64,000 nucleotides of DNA from Platanthera guangdongensis (lineage: Eukaryota; Streptophyta; Magnoliopsida; Asparagales; Orchidaceae), in contig CM077165.1 in assembly GCA_039583875.1 (NCBI GenBank), positions 73,148,757-73,212,756 of the forward strand, written 5' to 3'. Under the pieces are notes generated by a model. That model worked only from the letters and a program-made list of their open reading frames with translations, was not told the DNA's origin and did no database searches. Both the position numbers and the translations under genes were made by a program. This document shows, one piece after another, positions 1-10,189 of this stretch; within the stretch, counting starts at the first letter, position 1; the number at the start of each line of letters is the position of its first letter.

Positions 1-2
1 TA

Positions 3-965
3 CCGATCAGGAAGGACGATTCAGTAGGTGTACTGGTGCGGAAGTTTGTGGAGCAGTTCATTCGTTATCATGGCGTGCCCAGGACGATAGTGTCAGATCG
101 TGATGGGCGGTTTACATCCACGGAGTGGCGATCAGTTCAGGCATACTTGGGCACCCGATTGACTTTTAGCACAGCCTTCCACCCTCAGACGGACGGGCAG
201 ACAGAGCGCACAAATCGGACATTGGAAGACCTACTACGTTTGTGCATCCTAGACCGAGGAGAGCCATGGGAGAAGATGCTGCCACTGGTAGAGTTCTCAT
301 ACAACAACAGTCATCAGGCCAGTATAGGTATGGCCCCCTACGAGGCCCTATATGGACGGAGGTGCAGGACTCCCCTGTCATGGTTACAAGATGAGGATCT
401 GAAGGTCCTGGGCTCGGAATTTGTGGAGGACACCGAGGCCCAGGTGAGACTGATTCGAGATCGGATGTTAGAGGCGCAGAGCAGACAGGCCAAATACTAT
501 GACGCACGACATCGTCAGGTGGAGTTTCAGGTAGGAGACAGAGTGTTTTTGAAGATACGACCGATGCACGGAGTCTCTCGAGTTCGTGGACGGAGGAAGA
601 AGCTCGGCCCGAGGTACATGGGGCCCTACAGGATCCTAGAGCGGATCGGTCCCTTGGCATATAGGCTGGAGCTGCCACCAGAGCTGGAGGGCTTGCACGA
701 CGTCTTCCACGTCTCCTCCCTCAGGAGGGCCCTATTACGGCCAGAGCAGCAGATAGACGCCACGGATGGGCCGGTAGCATCTGACCGGTCAGTACACATG
801 GAGCCGGTCCGGATTGACGATACGGGTATGCGGGCCTTGCGCCGCAAGAAGGTCCCACTGGTCAAGGTTCTGTGGAGGAATCACGACCATGAGGAGCACA
901 CTTGGGAGCCTCAGGACTTAATGCGCCAAAGATACCCGGAGCTCTTCACCACAGGTAAACTCTAA
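3..965 (+). CDS. Gypsy polyprotein C-terminus: integrase core and chromodomain (partial)
   Basis: Open from the left edge of the window; the frame continues upstream, so no start codon is expected. It carries the end of the integrase catalytic core: the second catalytic Asp in SDRDGRF (about residue 30 of the visible part) and the catalytic Glu in DGQTERTNRTLE. The family's GPYRILERIG and DVFHVSSLR motifs follow. The last 45 residues form a short chromodomain (VLWRNHDHEEHTWEP, then YPELF), which defines chromoviruses and in known members directs integration to heterochromatin. No stop codon or frameshift is visible over 320 codons, so this copy is fairly young or conserved. It ends about 100 bp before the LTR, as usual for the Tekay/Del clade. 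Clade assignment is inference from the chromodomain and PPT. Confidence 0.92.
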   Translation, partial: PIRKDDSVGVLVRKFVEQFIRYHGVPRTIVSDRDGRFTSTEWRSVQAYLGTRLTFSTAFHPQTDGQTERTNRTLEDLLRLCILDRGEPWEKMLPLVEFSYNNSHQASIGMAPYEALYGRRCRTPLSWLQDEDLKVLGSEFVEDTEAQVRLIRDRMLEAQSRQAKYYDARHRQVEFQVGDRVFLKIRPMHGVSRVRGRRKKLGPRYMGPYRILERIGPLAYRLELPPELEGLHDVFHVSSLRRALLRPEQQIDATDGPVASDRSVHMEPVRIDDTGMRALRRKKVPLVKVLWRNHDHEEHTWEPQDLMRQRYPELFTTGKL

Positions 966-1021
966 TCTAATTTTGGGATGTTACAATTTATTACCTTGGA
1001 AGAAACCCCGCAGGCCTAACC

Positions 1022-1063
1022 TGAATTTCGGGGACGAAATTTTTATTTTTATGTGTTGGGATT
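1022..1063 (+). other. Polypurine tract region of gypsy element
   Basis: Contains TTCGGGGACGAAATTTTTAT followed by GTTGGGATT directly before TGTAACATCCC. The GGGGACGAAAT block followed by a G-rich stretch at the LTR edge is the usual arrangement in Tekay/Del chromoviruses, where it primes plus-strand DNA synthesis. The proximal G-run is shorter and more interrupted than usual. Confidence 0.65.
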
Positions 1064-4000
1064 TGTAACATCCCCCAAACAGCCAGACCCCCGAGAGTAA
1101 TTTTGTCATGACTAAGTCATGACAAAATCCAGGGAGCTTACAAACCCTTGTAGACCTAGGCAAAAAGGTGATAAAACACCATGGTCTGCAAATAGTAAAC
1201 CTTAAATACTCAACTTAGGGCTTGACTTTAGGGCTCCAACTCGACTCCTTAACCCACCCCAACACCCCTAGGCCATCAAGGAGTCCAGAAGACCCATTGG
1301 GCCAGCCAAACAGGCCAAGTTGACCCAAGGTCAACCCTAACCCTAATTAGGGCAAAATGGTCAATTCCCCATCAAATGGCCCAACTGACCATCACATGTG
1401 GTAGTAGCTTCACTTTTAGGTCTAACACATCATAAAAGACTAATTAGACCAAAAAGCACCATCCTAGGGTCACCACGTGGCAAAATGACCAAAATACCCC
1501 TACTAGGTCAAAACGGTGATTTTCCATTAAACACCCCTATTGACCACCACAACTTCAAGTTGACCACACTCATGGGGTCATAACCTCATAAGGGACCCAA
1601 TGGCACGAAAATTTCATGGTTCGGTCAACCCTAGGGCCCAGTTTGACCAAAAGTGAAACTAGGGCTAACTAGGTCATATTACTTGGACCTAGCCCAATCC
1701 CTTTGGGCTAGGCCCAATTTGAGTGGTCAACCAGCCTAGTAGGCTGATATTAAACATGGGAGGGAGTGAAAATTCGTTCATGGTGATTAGGAGAGAGAAA
1801 TGGGGGTTTTTCCCCAATTTTGAGGAGAGAGAAAGTGGCCATTCATGGCCATTAAGGTGACACATCCCTTGGCATCCCTCCATTACACTCTCATTCATCT
1901 TCTCTGATGAATTTGAGAAGTTTCCAGCCGTTTCTAGGTGCAATTAGGGCAGGGGGGATGTATAGGGTCGGCCATGGGAGGGGAGGTGAAGAGGCCATTA
2001 ATGGCATATGTGATTAAAACCACTACCACCCATAATTAACCCCCCTATCACCTTCACAAACCTCTGAGCAGTGAAACCCCCCCCATTTCCCGTGAGTTTG
2101 GAGGTCTCCTTGCAAGAAATCGGATGGCACCCAAAGCTTCGAGGAGGAGCAATGGCGGCCGGCGAATGGAGCAAAGGAACGCCCCAAATGAGGTCCGATC
2201 CTCTTCCCCTCTCCTAGTGCTAGATCTAGATCGATTTAGGTAGAGAAATCGGGCTCAATTGAGCCTGATTGAGAGCTTGAATTTTCAGATTTTTCATGGA
2301 AAATGGTGGTGTTGAATTCGCCGGAAACCGCCGCCTCCGGCGGCATGGTCGCTGCCAAACGCTAGCCACCACCTCAACGGAGGTGGTGGTGGTGGTGGCC
2401 GGCCAGGGAGGTGGTCGGGGTGGCCGTAAAGTGGGCTGGAATGAGCTCCAGGTCGGGATAATCCCATCCCTTGGCTGGAGCTTGAAGATGAGCAGCAGCC
2501 CTTGGATGCTGCTTTAAGATTCGTGCAAACTTATTATAATTATTGTTTTATTTTCTGTGATTATAATTGCAGTGCATAGAATTAATTTTTAAAAATACTT
2601 ATGCCCCACTACAGAAAAAGTGGTCAACATATAAAATGTAGCCCTTGATGTCTATTTTAATTTAAAATTGATTTCACTCAATTTGGAGTCCTTGTTAGAC
2701 CGAAGCACTCATTTAGGTGAGGTCTACCCAAAGGGCTGTCCAGAGCTTAATTTAAGTGCCCACTCCAAACCAGACATCCAAATAATCTGAAATTTGGGGA
2801 ATGGGCTATTTTTAACTATATCTAGGACATATCCAAAAATCAGAATTTTTGGGAAATATTTTTCTATAGTTTTTAGAAAAATTTAATAAATCAAGTATAA
2901 ATTAATTAGGTGTCATAAACACCTCAAAATCCCCCCAAATTTTGGTGGGTGGTCTTACAGAGCATGTTAGGGCTCTGATAAAAGTTTCATCTCCTTTGAA
3001 GATGTTTTGATTAGGTTTTATCCAACCCCAGGTTGACCCTTCTAGGGTTAATTAGGTCAAAGCACCCCTTGGGGTTTTGAGTGGTCAAATCACCTCAACA
3101 GAGGCTGATATTTTGTCCACTGACTCTATATGGTATGACACACCCTCCAATGTAATTTGGGGTGGTTTAGAGTAGGGTAGCCCTAGAACCCTAGGGTAGG
3201 TCCCTTAATGGGGATTTTTAGGGTTTGAAGGTCATGGGGTCAAATGACCTTGGAATAACTTAAAATTTGGTGGAGAGGACCATAAGGTTAGTATAGTACT
3301 CTGGTTAAAATTTTAGGGAATTTGGAAGGCTTAAACCCCCTCAAAACCCTAACCCTAGTTTAGGGCACCAAACCTAATTTGGAGTATTAGGCTACCAATC
3401 ACTTTAAAATCACTTGAAATTGGGCAGGGGCAGTTCTATGGTAGAAATATTCCTAAATTAATTTTGGTGGGATTTTTGGGCCATTAAAATCAGTACTTCC
3501 TTTTCAACCATAGATGTGCCCTTAAAATTTACTATGTTGATAGTGAAGTTTTTGTTTGTTGGAAAATTGTGAAACCTTGGAATAGGATATTATATATAAT
3601 GATAGAGCCCTCTGTATTTTGTTTAAATTTTTAGATGTCTGTTTCAAGTACTTGCTTCATTAAATTATGATTTGTGGTTTATGATCAAAAATAGAAACAG
3701 AGCCACAATATTATCAAAAAAAATTATGAAATTAGGTCAGAGAGTGCTTTTGACCATTATTATTGTCCTGTAATTTTCCATGATTTTTAGATGGATAAAC
3801 CAGTACTTACTTCACAAGTCTGTAAATTTGGAAGTTTACATTTAATTAGATTTAGAGCCCTTCATTTGTGATAAAAATTGTAAAACTTGGCTACTGTGGA
3901 TTTTAGATATTAATAAGACTTGTGGAATTTTATTATAATTATTAGATGAGTTTTTACAGTACTTGCTTCATTAACCAAAGATTATGGAATTAATGGTTAT

Positions 4001-6120
4001 AAATTAAATTAGGGTTACTATTCACTATAAAAATTATGAGACTACTTCTAGGGTGTTTTTAGGCTATGATAGTCCTACTGGAGTTTTATTATAATTTTTA
4101 GAATAATATTGCTGGCCTTTTTATCTGTAGATGATATTATTGACCTTAAGTTCTAAATTACGAAAGGTAGTTCTAATCACCTATGAAAATTCTCAAACCT
4201 TGGATTTACTGTTTAAATGTCACTTAGTATTTATCATAATTTTTTTGTGATTTGTTCCTAACTTTGGAGAGCACTTCATGTTCAAAGTAGGGCATTTGGA
4301 GTCTAGGATTAATTAAATTAAGTGCCCACTTAATTAGGAAAATTATGAGACTCTGGATTTAGTCTTAATAGGTCATGATAGACTCCCAGTAATTATTATG
4401 GATCTACAGGAAGAGTAATTAGGGTACCCCCTAATGAGAGCACCATGTAACTTAGCATAGTGTGCATATGGTGGATAGGTCAGAGATAAGTTAACTCGGA
4501 GAGCTCAAACACACTTAGGGTATTCACACTGAAATAAAAGAGTGGTTTGATCAAGGGTAGAAATTAATAACATTAAGTGCCTTGGCAAGAGAACTTTGGG
4601 CTTCATCCCATTGTAGTTCCTAGTACCACTGCGAGCCCCTCACCGGGTAGACTTCGGGAAGTCCAGGGTTAACCTTAAACCTTAGGAATAATATGGGCAA
4701 GAGTAACCCTAATAATAGTTTCACCTTACACTCACACTTGTACACGTAGGGAGATAAATTAGTAGTGAAGGGATAGCGTAGGCCCATGGCCTAAGGGCTT
4801 ACTGGTAGAGTTAAATGGACTCGGTATTGATTTGGAAGTCCGGGGAGCTGGATGCTCGGGGACTTGAAAAAAAAAAGAGAGACTTGATTAGTCTAGGGAG
4901 CCGTGGGCTCGGGAACATGGTGAACTAGTAGGCTCAGTGTTTTAATTAGATACAAACTATCATGGTTGCATGTGCATAACAGTGGTGGGTCCTCGGTATT
5001 GGACGATCGAACACACCGTCGTCGGTACGTTGACTCGGGGAGACTAGCTGGTTTGCTAGGAATAGTACGGGAACGTACGAGAGGGGCTAGATTGTGTAGT
5101 GTGTTTACCAATCTAGGAGTGGAGAGGCCCAACCCACTGTCTCCGTTTTGCCACGGCGGAGGCTCCTGAGAGTTTAGCTAACTCCAAAAAGGGGAACTAA
5201 AGGTCTGTGCGCATAGAGTCGTGTGTGTGAGTTGCACTCGCATGTACATACCATAGCATACTTGCACGTCATAGCATAGTCATTTCATTTAACCCCTGAC
5301 ACCTATCGTATAAAATGGTATGGGACGTTTTATACGATAGGCCCTGCAAAACGACCCCTTGGTCTATAGGGGTAATTCCTATAAATCAATGGTTATATTT
5401 CTTGTTGCTCTTACTTTCACTTTTTATTGCTTCTTTTTGCTACTCCTTTCTGTTACTTTTGATGCATACTTGTTCACTCATGTTTAATTTTTGTGATACC
5501 CCTGCCATACTTTATTATTTTAATCCTTATGGTAGATGTCACCTGCTTGATTACGCCTTGCTTTTGGTCCTCCTTTTCACCCTTTTCCCCCGGTGCCTAG
5601 GAGCCACGGGTAGAGGGGTGGGGGATCGTTGACTGAGTCTAGTTTGACTGACGGTCATTTGACCACCATATTTTAGGTGCTCCGGATGGGAGACAGGGAA
5701 CAGTCGCAGGAGACGCAACACCAGCAGGGTACGGTGTAGATGGAGATGGGCCAGTGTAGCTCGGGTGGACAGGCATCCGGATCCGTGAGTGGAGTCGAGT
5801 ATTAGTAGTTTTACTTTTATGAGTGGATTGTAGTGAGGTTATCATGTACCGAGCTTAAGCCCGTATTTACTTTCTGGTGTTGGTACCTAGACTTTCTTCT
5901 GGTGTTGACTTGATTTATTGCATGATTTCCTCCTTTATACTATTGTGGACTTGGATGCTTACACTTTCATTCTTTATACATTCTGTCGATGGTGATCGAG
6001 ATGGCCGGCAGAATCGGCGTTTTGTGGTACCGATCATCCCGGTGGATGATGTCACCGCATAAACGGCGGTTCTGGGCCTAAGACCCCGGTGGTTGTTGCA
6101 AAAAAAAATGGGGTCTTACA
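1064..6120 (+). repeat. Gypsy 3' LTR, 5057 bp
   Basis: Begins TGTAACATCCC and ends GGGTCTTACA, whose reverse complement TGTAAGACCC matches the start, giving short terminal inverted repeats and TG..CA ends. At about 5.06 kb it is long for the group. The first 1.5 kb is rich in AGGGTT and CCCTAA-like words; 2.5-4.5 kb is AT-rich and non-coding. I see no credible protein in it: the short ORFs at 2296-2517, 5315-5632 and elsewhere have no recognisable motif. The TATA box and transcription start were not located with confidence. Confidence 0.82.
5302..5341. repeat. Perfect 14-bp inverted repeat (hairpin) inside gypsy LTR
   Basis: Arms at 5302-5315 (CCTATCGTATAAAA) and 5328-5341 (TTTTATACGATAGG) are exact reverse complements around a 12-nt loop. 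Each arm contains a TATAAAA word on one strand, so it could be part of the LTR promoter; this is inference. Confidence 0.7.
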
Positions 6121-6130
6121 TACACAACAT

Positions 6131-6184
6131 GTGTCGACACTTGGTCTATAAGTGTCGACACTTAAAGACAGAAAGTCTCGACAC
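6131..6184. repeat. GTGTCGACAC palindromes upstream of LTR TATA box
   Basis: GTGTCGACAC occurs at 6131-6140 and 6152-6161, with a degenerate copy GTCTCGACAC at 6175-6184. Both perfect copies are self-complementary with a TCGA core. They sit about 135-185 bp upstream of the TATA box, the position held by TACTCGAGTA arrays in element G. The array is probably longer in an uncut LTR, since the gypsy element interrupts it. Confidence 0.75.
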
Positions 6185-6317
6185 TTTCAGACAGTTAGAG
6201 ATTTTCAAGAAATGACTGAATGACTTGACAACTGCCGTTCCAGCCGGTCTACAGCACCTGTCAGAGATATCAGAAGTCAGTTATGGACCGGACCAGCCGG
6301 TTACCATGAAGAAGGCC

Positions 6318-6325
6318 TATAAATA
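6318..6325 (+). promoter_or_regulatory. LTR TATA box
   Basis: TATAAATA within GGCCTATAAATAGGC, the consensus core of plant LTR promoters, with palindromes upstream and the LTR transcribed region downstream. Confidence 0.65.
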
Positions 6326-6828
6326 GGCACCTACAGTTTACAGAAACTGTTGTTCAGAGTTGTTCAGATTGTTGATCAAGTGGATCACATTGTTGAAGAA
6401 CAAGTTATCAAAGTGGTACACAGAGTATCAACACAAGAAGATCTTGCAGTCCAAGTGCAGATCTAAGAAGTTGGAGAGAGAGGGCTCCATCCAAGAAATC
6501 AGCCTCTGGAACTAGGCTGAGAAGAAGGATTCAGATTCATTCTGGATCTTAAGTGGCAGAGGTCAAGGAACTACTGCAGGAGGATTCAGTCTTATTCAGT
6601 TCTACTCAAGAAGCTTTGAAGAAAGCTAAGTCAGATTGAATCCAGCTGAGTTCTTCCAAGAACTCATCAAGAAACTCTCAACTCCCCTCTTTTATTTCTG
6701 AGTTGTTGAGTTAGTATTTGTAATACATTTTTATCTTGTAGGATCCTTTGGATCTGAGTGAATTGTAAGCCTATAATTATAAAGGCTGAGGGTAGGGCTT
6801 GAGAGCCTGAGTGTAGGAGATTGAGATC

Positions 6829-6933
6829 TCTGAGTGTAGGCCTTGTTGGCTGAGTGTAGGCCTTGGTTGGCTGAGTGTAGGCCTTGGTTGGCTGAGTGTA
6901 GGCCTTGATTGGCTGAGTGTAGGCTTTGGGATA
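6829..6933 (+). repeat. 21-bp minisatellite inside LTR
   Basis: CTGAGTGTAGG recurs at 6850, 6871, 6892 and 6913, a 21-bp period with unit CTGAGTGTAGGCCTTGGTTGG, plus degenerate copies at about 6806 and 6829. Element G's LTR has a looser run of the same kind (CCGAGTGTAG), so a repeat here is a family trait; this copy has expanded it. Confidence 0.85.
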
Positions 6934-7239
6934 AAGCTGAGTTGTAAGGCTTTGGGCCTGAGGTGTAGGAACCAATTTGGGTTCTGAGACAGTGGAGGAG
7001 TTTGGCCGAATCTAGTACACTGCTAGATAGGCGAAGGGGGAAAGTGGATGTACCCATATCTTGGGGAACCACTATAAACCACTGTGTATGCTGTGCTGTG
7101 CTGTGATTATTGCTGTGTTTGCTGTGATAGAATAAGTTAGAAAGTTGTATTATAAACTGTTGGCTGTCATTAAAGTTTAAAAAGGATTAGGTCACCTATT
7201 CACCCCCCCCCTCTAGGTGTTTAGGTACCATATCTTTCA

Positions 7240-8138
7240 ATCGCGATCGCCAGCCCGCTCCCTGCCCGCGACCGGGCTGCCCCCGCCCGACTCGGCGGAA
7301 TTTCGGCGAGTCGCGATGACCCGGCTCGCGCTCGCCCCAGAAGGATAGGCGAGCCGCAAGGGCCAGGTCGCGCCCGCCTCTCGCGGAAGGGATTAGTGGC
7401 GAGTCGACCACCTCACTCATGGATGGGGCCCAGTAGAAGCCCCGAGGAGGAATTACATGGATGCCCTCCCCATGGGTGCGAATAGCTCCTCGGAACGGCG
7501 GAGCCACGCTGTTGGCAGACCAGGCCGGACTGCGCATAGCTGTTCAGAACAGCGGAGTTTGGCTGTTGGCAGACCCGACTAAGGGCTTCTTTGTAATTTC
7601 AGGTCAGCCCTTTTGGTTATTGGCAGTTCAATTTCTAAAAGCTATAAATAGGACCCAAGGGGTACCTCAGAGGGGACACTTCCTGGTCTCCCTGCTCCAG
7701 CTTTCAAGAGCTTTCTGAGGATACCTTAGCTCGGCTTCTGGCTAAGGAGGGGAAGCGCTCTGAGAACTTCCGGGTTTGTGGTGGGACCTCACTGCCGAGC
7801 CCTTGGGTCTGTGTCACCTTGTCTTCTTTGTTGTTTTGCTTGCAAGAGTGAAGTAGGTGCGAGACCACCCCTTCTCCAAGGGCGAACTCCACAGGAGATC
7901 GAGGAATCGATTTCAACAGTAATGAGAGAGAAGAGACCGCGTGGTGATTGCACGTGCAGTTGCTAAAGAGGAGAGGGATCCGCGCGGGCCCTGAAGAGTA
8001 CCCATTGCGACATCTCTGCAGAGTAGTCGAAGAAGCATCCGGGAGACTACACAAATCCTTGAAGTGCAGCTATAGGCGCCCTCGCCGGGGGGAACGTGCA
8101 GACTCCAGGACAGTGTTCGCCTGAAGTCTTTGTGATCA
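7240..8138 (+). repeat. Probable LTR fragment of an unassigned element
   Basis: GC-rich for the first 300 bp, then a TATA box in GCTATAAATAGG (7641-7652), then about 490 bp of transcribed-region-like sequence ending near ATCAACA (8138). This order looks like U3-R-U5 of an LTR. No TG start, PBS, PPT or TSD was found and no second copy is in the window, so the call rests on promoter layout alone. A host-gene promoter is the alternative, but no ORF follows. Confidence 0.35.
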
Positions 8139-8324
8139 ACATTAAAGGGTACTAGCTGTTAGCTGTGGTCGTAGGATTTGAGTTAACGATTTGATTATTT
8201 AAAAATAATTTTTTACTTATATTTTTGTTATTCCAATATAAAATTTTCAAAAAAAAACATCTTATATATTTTTGAAAATCTGTAAGAATTACAATAATAA
8301 ATATGATATGTAATATATATCGTA

Positions 8325-8488
8325 TTTAGTTGTATGTATATTATATTTATATTGTTTAGTTGTATGTATATTATATTTATATTATTTAGTTGTATGTATA
8401 TTATATTTATATTATTTAGTTGTATGTATATTATATTTATATTATTTAGTTGTATGTATATTATATTTATATTATTTAGTTGTATTTA
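8325..8488 (+). repeat. 30-bp AT-rich minisatellite, about 5.5 copies
   Basis: Five consecutive units starting at 8325, 8355, 8385, 8415 and 8445 plus a partial unit at 8475. Each begins TTTAGTTGTATGTATATTAT; the units are nearly identical (one G/A change near 8354), which indicates recent expansion or homogenisation. It lies in non-coding AT-rich spacer. Confidence 0.92.
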
Positions 8489-8682
8489 AGCTTAATTTGA
8501 TATTTAAAAAATACGTAATATATTATGAACTTGTGATACATAATATGTAATATATAAATTATTACCGGACATAATATGCAATATATAAGTTACAACCTCA
8601 GTCCTACCGATCAAACCCTGACCTTCGATCCACTGATACGTTCTTCAGTCCATTATACACATAAATTTAGACAACTCCACTC

Positions 8683-9100
8683 CACTATAAATTTACGCAA
8701 TTGTTAACCGCAACCGTTATTGATTAGTCGCATCACAAAATTTTTTAATTTTCGCGTACATGCAATTTCAGGAAAAGTGTTCAACACGAAAGTTGTAGAT
8801 TTCATGTAGAACATTTTTCTTGAAATTGCATGTACAAGACGTATTTCTGAAAGTCGCAAAATCCGGGCATATTTCGAAAATACGTCTTGTCCATGCATTT
8901 TTAGAAAAAGTGATCAACACGTCGAGATGTACAATTTTCGTGTTGAGCACTTTTCCTAAAATTATATGTATATGACGTAAAAGAAAAAAAAACAAAAAAA
9001 TTATGGGATTTTAGGGTGTGACTGACCAATAACGAATTGCGGTTAACAATTGCCTAAATTTACCTGCCGAAGGCACTCACAAATATTTATTTTTATAGTG
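8683..9100. mobile_element. MITE-like inverted-repeat element
   Basis: Arms of about 60 bp pair imperfectly: AATTTACGCAATTGTTAACC near 8690-8710 against GGTTAACAATTGCCTAAATT near 9041-9062, with similarity continuing inward. The outermost ends could be CACTATAAA (8683) and TTTATAGTG (9100). The interior holds a second inverted pair (GTACATGCAATTTCA and TGAAATTGCATGTAC). No coding capacity. Flanking bases at these ends do not form a clear TSD, so the exact termini and superfamily are uncertain. Confidence 0.6.
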
Positions 9101-9388
9101 CAGCCGTGCAAGTAGATAAATAACTGGCATTTCCCTCTTTAGTATCTTGAGTGCAAAACCTGGCTCAGTGTTAAATGGCTATCTGGTTAGTTCTTATTGA
9201 GCCGTTGACCAACACTCGCCAATTCACAAGAGCCCATTCCTTGAAAAATATGCTGGCATTGTTGCCTCCTTCACGCCGAATTTAATATCATGGCAACAGC
9301 ATGGCCGCATTAGTCCGCAACTTCTCTCTCATTTACTCCTTCCATAACTATTCCACCTCCCCCTGACCTCCATCCGTCCATTAACTAC

Positions 9389-9394
9389 TATAAG
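9389..9394 (+). promoter_or_regulatory. Candidate TATA box of the KCS gene
   Basis: TATAAG in CTACTATAAGAACG, 46 bp before the ATG at 9440, with a pyrimidine-rich leader. The position suits a short 5' UTR. Confidence 0.4.
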
Positions 9395-9439
9395 AACGTA
9401 CCCATCTTCCTCACTCTTCACATTCTCACTAAAGACGCA

Positions 9440-10189
9440 ATGCATCCTTTCTCCACTTCGAGCCGCCTTTGCTCCATCCCTGTTCTCATTGCAGCCATAA
9501 CCCTAACCCTAGTCCTCCACTATCTTCTCCCCCTCACCCCCAAGCATAGAATCTCTTTCATTGCCCTCCTCTGGTCCTCCGTCGTCGCCGTCCTCACCTA
9601 TTTCTCCACCCGCCCCCTTGCCGTCCTCCTGCTCGATTACTCCTGCTACTGCCCGGACGCCGACCACCGCTGCAATCTCGAGCTCTGCGAGTACTTCGGC
9701 ATGCGCTCCCGGCGCTACAGCCCCGAGAGCGCCGACTTCATGCGCGCCATCTACAGAAAGTCCGGCCTCGGCGACGAGACCTACGCCCCGCCTTACATCT
9801 TTCAGCCCGACCTCGACTCCAAGCTCCCTCACGCCATTGTCGAGGCCGACGACGGGATGTGCTCCGCCGTGGCGGCGCTCTTGTCCAAGACATCCGTCGC
9901 GCCGGAGATGATCTCGACTCTAATAGTGGCTTGCAGTATGTTCTCGCCGGTGCCATCACTAGCTTCCCGCATCGTGAACAGGTTCCGGTTCAGGTCTGAT
10001 GTCAAGAGCTTCAACCTCTCCGGGATGGGATGTAGCACCGGAGCGCTCGGCATGGACCTCGCCGCCAGGATTCTCCGGCGTAGCCCCGGCTATGCTCTGC
10101 TCGTCGTCACGGAGGCCACCGGGCTTAATTGGTGCGTTTTGCTCTATTCATATCTAGCGTTATCTCCAATTGAAATCCTCGTGAAATGA
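9440..10189 (+). CDS. KCS: 3-ketoacyl-CoA synthase (FAE1/KCS family), N-terminal half only
   Basis: KCS enzymes condense malonyl-CoA with acyl-CoA in the first step of very-long-chain fatty acid elongation at the ER, supplying cuticular waxes, suberin and sphingolipids. Seen: two hydrophobic segments (about residues 12-30 and 38-62) as in the family's membrane anchor, the DYSCYCP region, the CSMFSPVPSLASRIVN block and the nucleophile motif GMGCSTG with the catalytic Cys at residue 198. Similarity ends at TEATGLNW (residue 231). The following 18 codons look like intron read-through, and a GT donor lies at 10132-10133, splitting the Trp codon. The family is about 490-520 residues, so the half carrying the catalytic His and Asn is absent. 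I found no downstream exon before the TE block. It is either exon 1 of a gene with a huge intron or a truncated copy. GC-rich exon in AT-rich surroundings; no stop codons in the conserved part. Confidence 0.85.
   Translation: MHPFSTSSRLCSIPVLIAAITLTLVLHYLLPLTPKHRISFIALLWSSVVAVLTYFSTRPLAVLLLDYSCYCPDADHRCNLELCEYFGMRSRRYSPESADFMRAIYRKSGLGDETYAPPYIFQPDLDSKLPHAIVEADDGMCSAVAALLSKTSVAPEMISTLIVACSMFSPVPSLASRIVNRFRFRSDVKSFNLSGMGCSTGALGMDLAARILRRSPGYALLVVTEATGLNWCVLLYSYLALSPIEILVK

Larger units (their letters stand above)
1..6120 (+). mobile_element. Ty3/gypsy chromovirus (Tekay/Del-like), 3' part: pol end plus complete 3' LTR
   Basis: Only the 3' end of this element lies in the window; gag, protease, RT and the 5' LTR would be to the left. 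Seen: integrase core and chromodomain in one open frame, a purine-rich tract with the GGGGACGAAAT block typical of Tekay/Del elements, then a long LTR with TG..CA ends. The 5-bp TSD cannot be checked because the left end is missing; the flank after the LTR is tacac. The element ends exactly where a different, truncated LTR begins (6121), so it probably inserted into that LTR. Confidence 0.88.
6121..7239 (+). repeat. Truncated Sirevirus-like copia LTR (3' portion)
   Basis: The 3' end shares the order of blocks seen in the complete LTRs of element G (41412-43254): a run of GAGTGTAGG-type repeats, then GAAAGTGGATGTACCC, GGAACCACTATAAA, TTCACCCCCCCTCTAGGTG and the terminal CTTTCA. It is related to but clearly distinct from G. 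The 5' end is cut by the gypsy LTR at 6120/6121. No tRNA-iMet PBS follows the 3' end, so this is a solo LTR or a 3' LTR whose left part lies outside the window. A TATA box lies at 6318-6325. Confidence 0.75.

Noticed and set aside
2296..2517. Gly-rich plus-strand ORF in the gypsy LTR
   Set aside because: Composition-driven (GGTGGTGG repeats), no motif, located in non-coding LTR.
5315..5632. Hydrophobic 105-codon ORF in the gypsy LTR, possibly a membrane peptide
   Set aside because: T-rich DNA gives Leu/Phe codons by default; no start context or conservation evidence.
8325..8488. Regular 30-bp repeats considered as a CRISPR-like array
   Set aside because: Units are contiguous without spacers, and the window is plant nuclear DNA.
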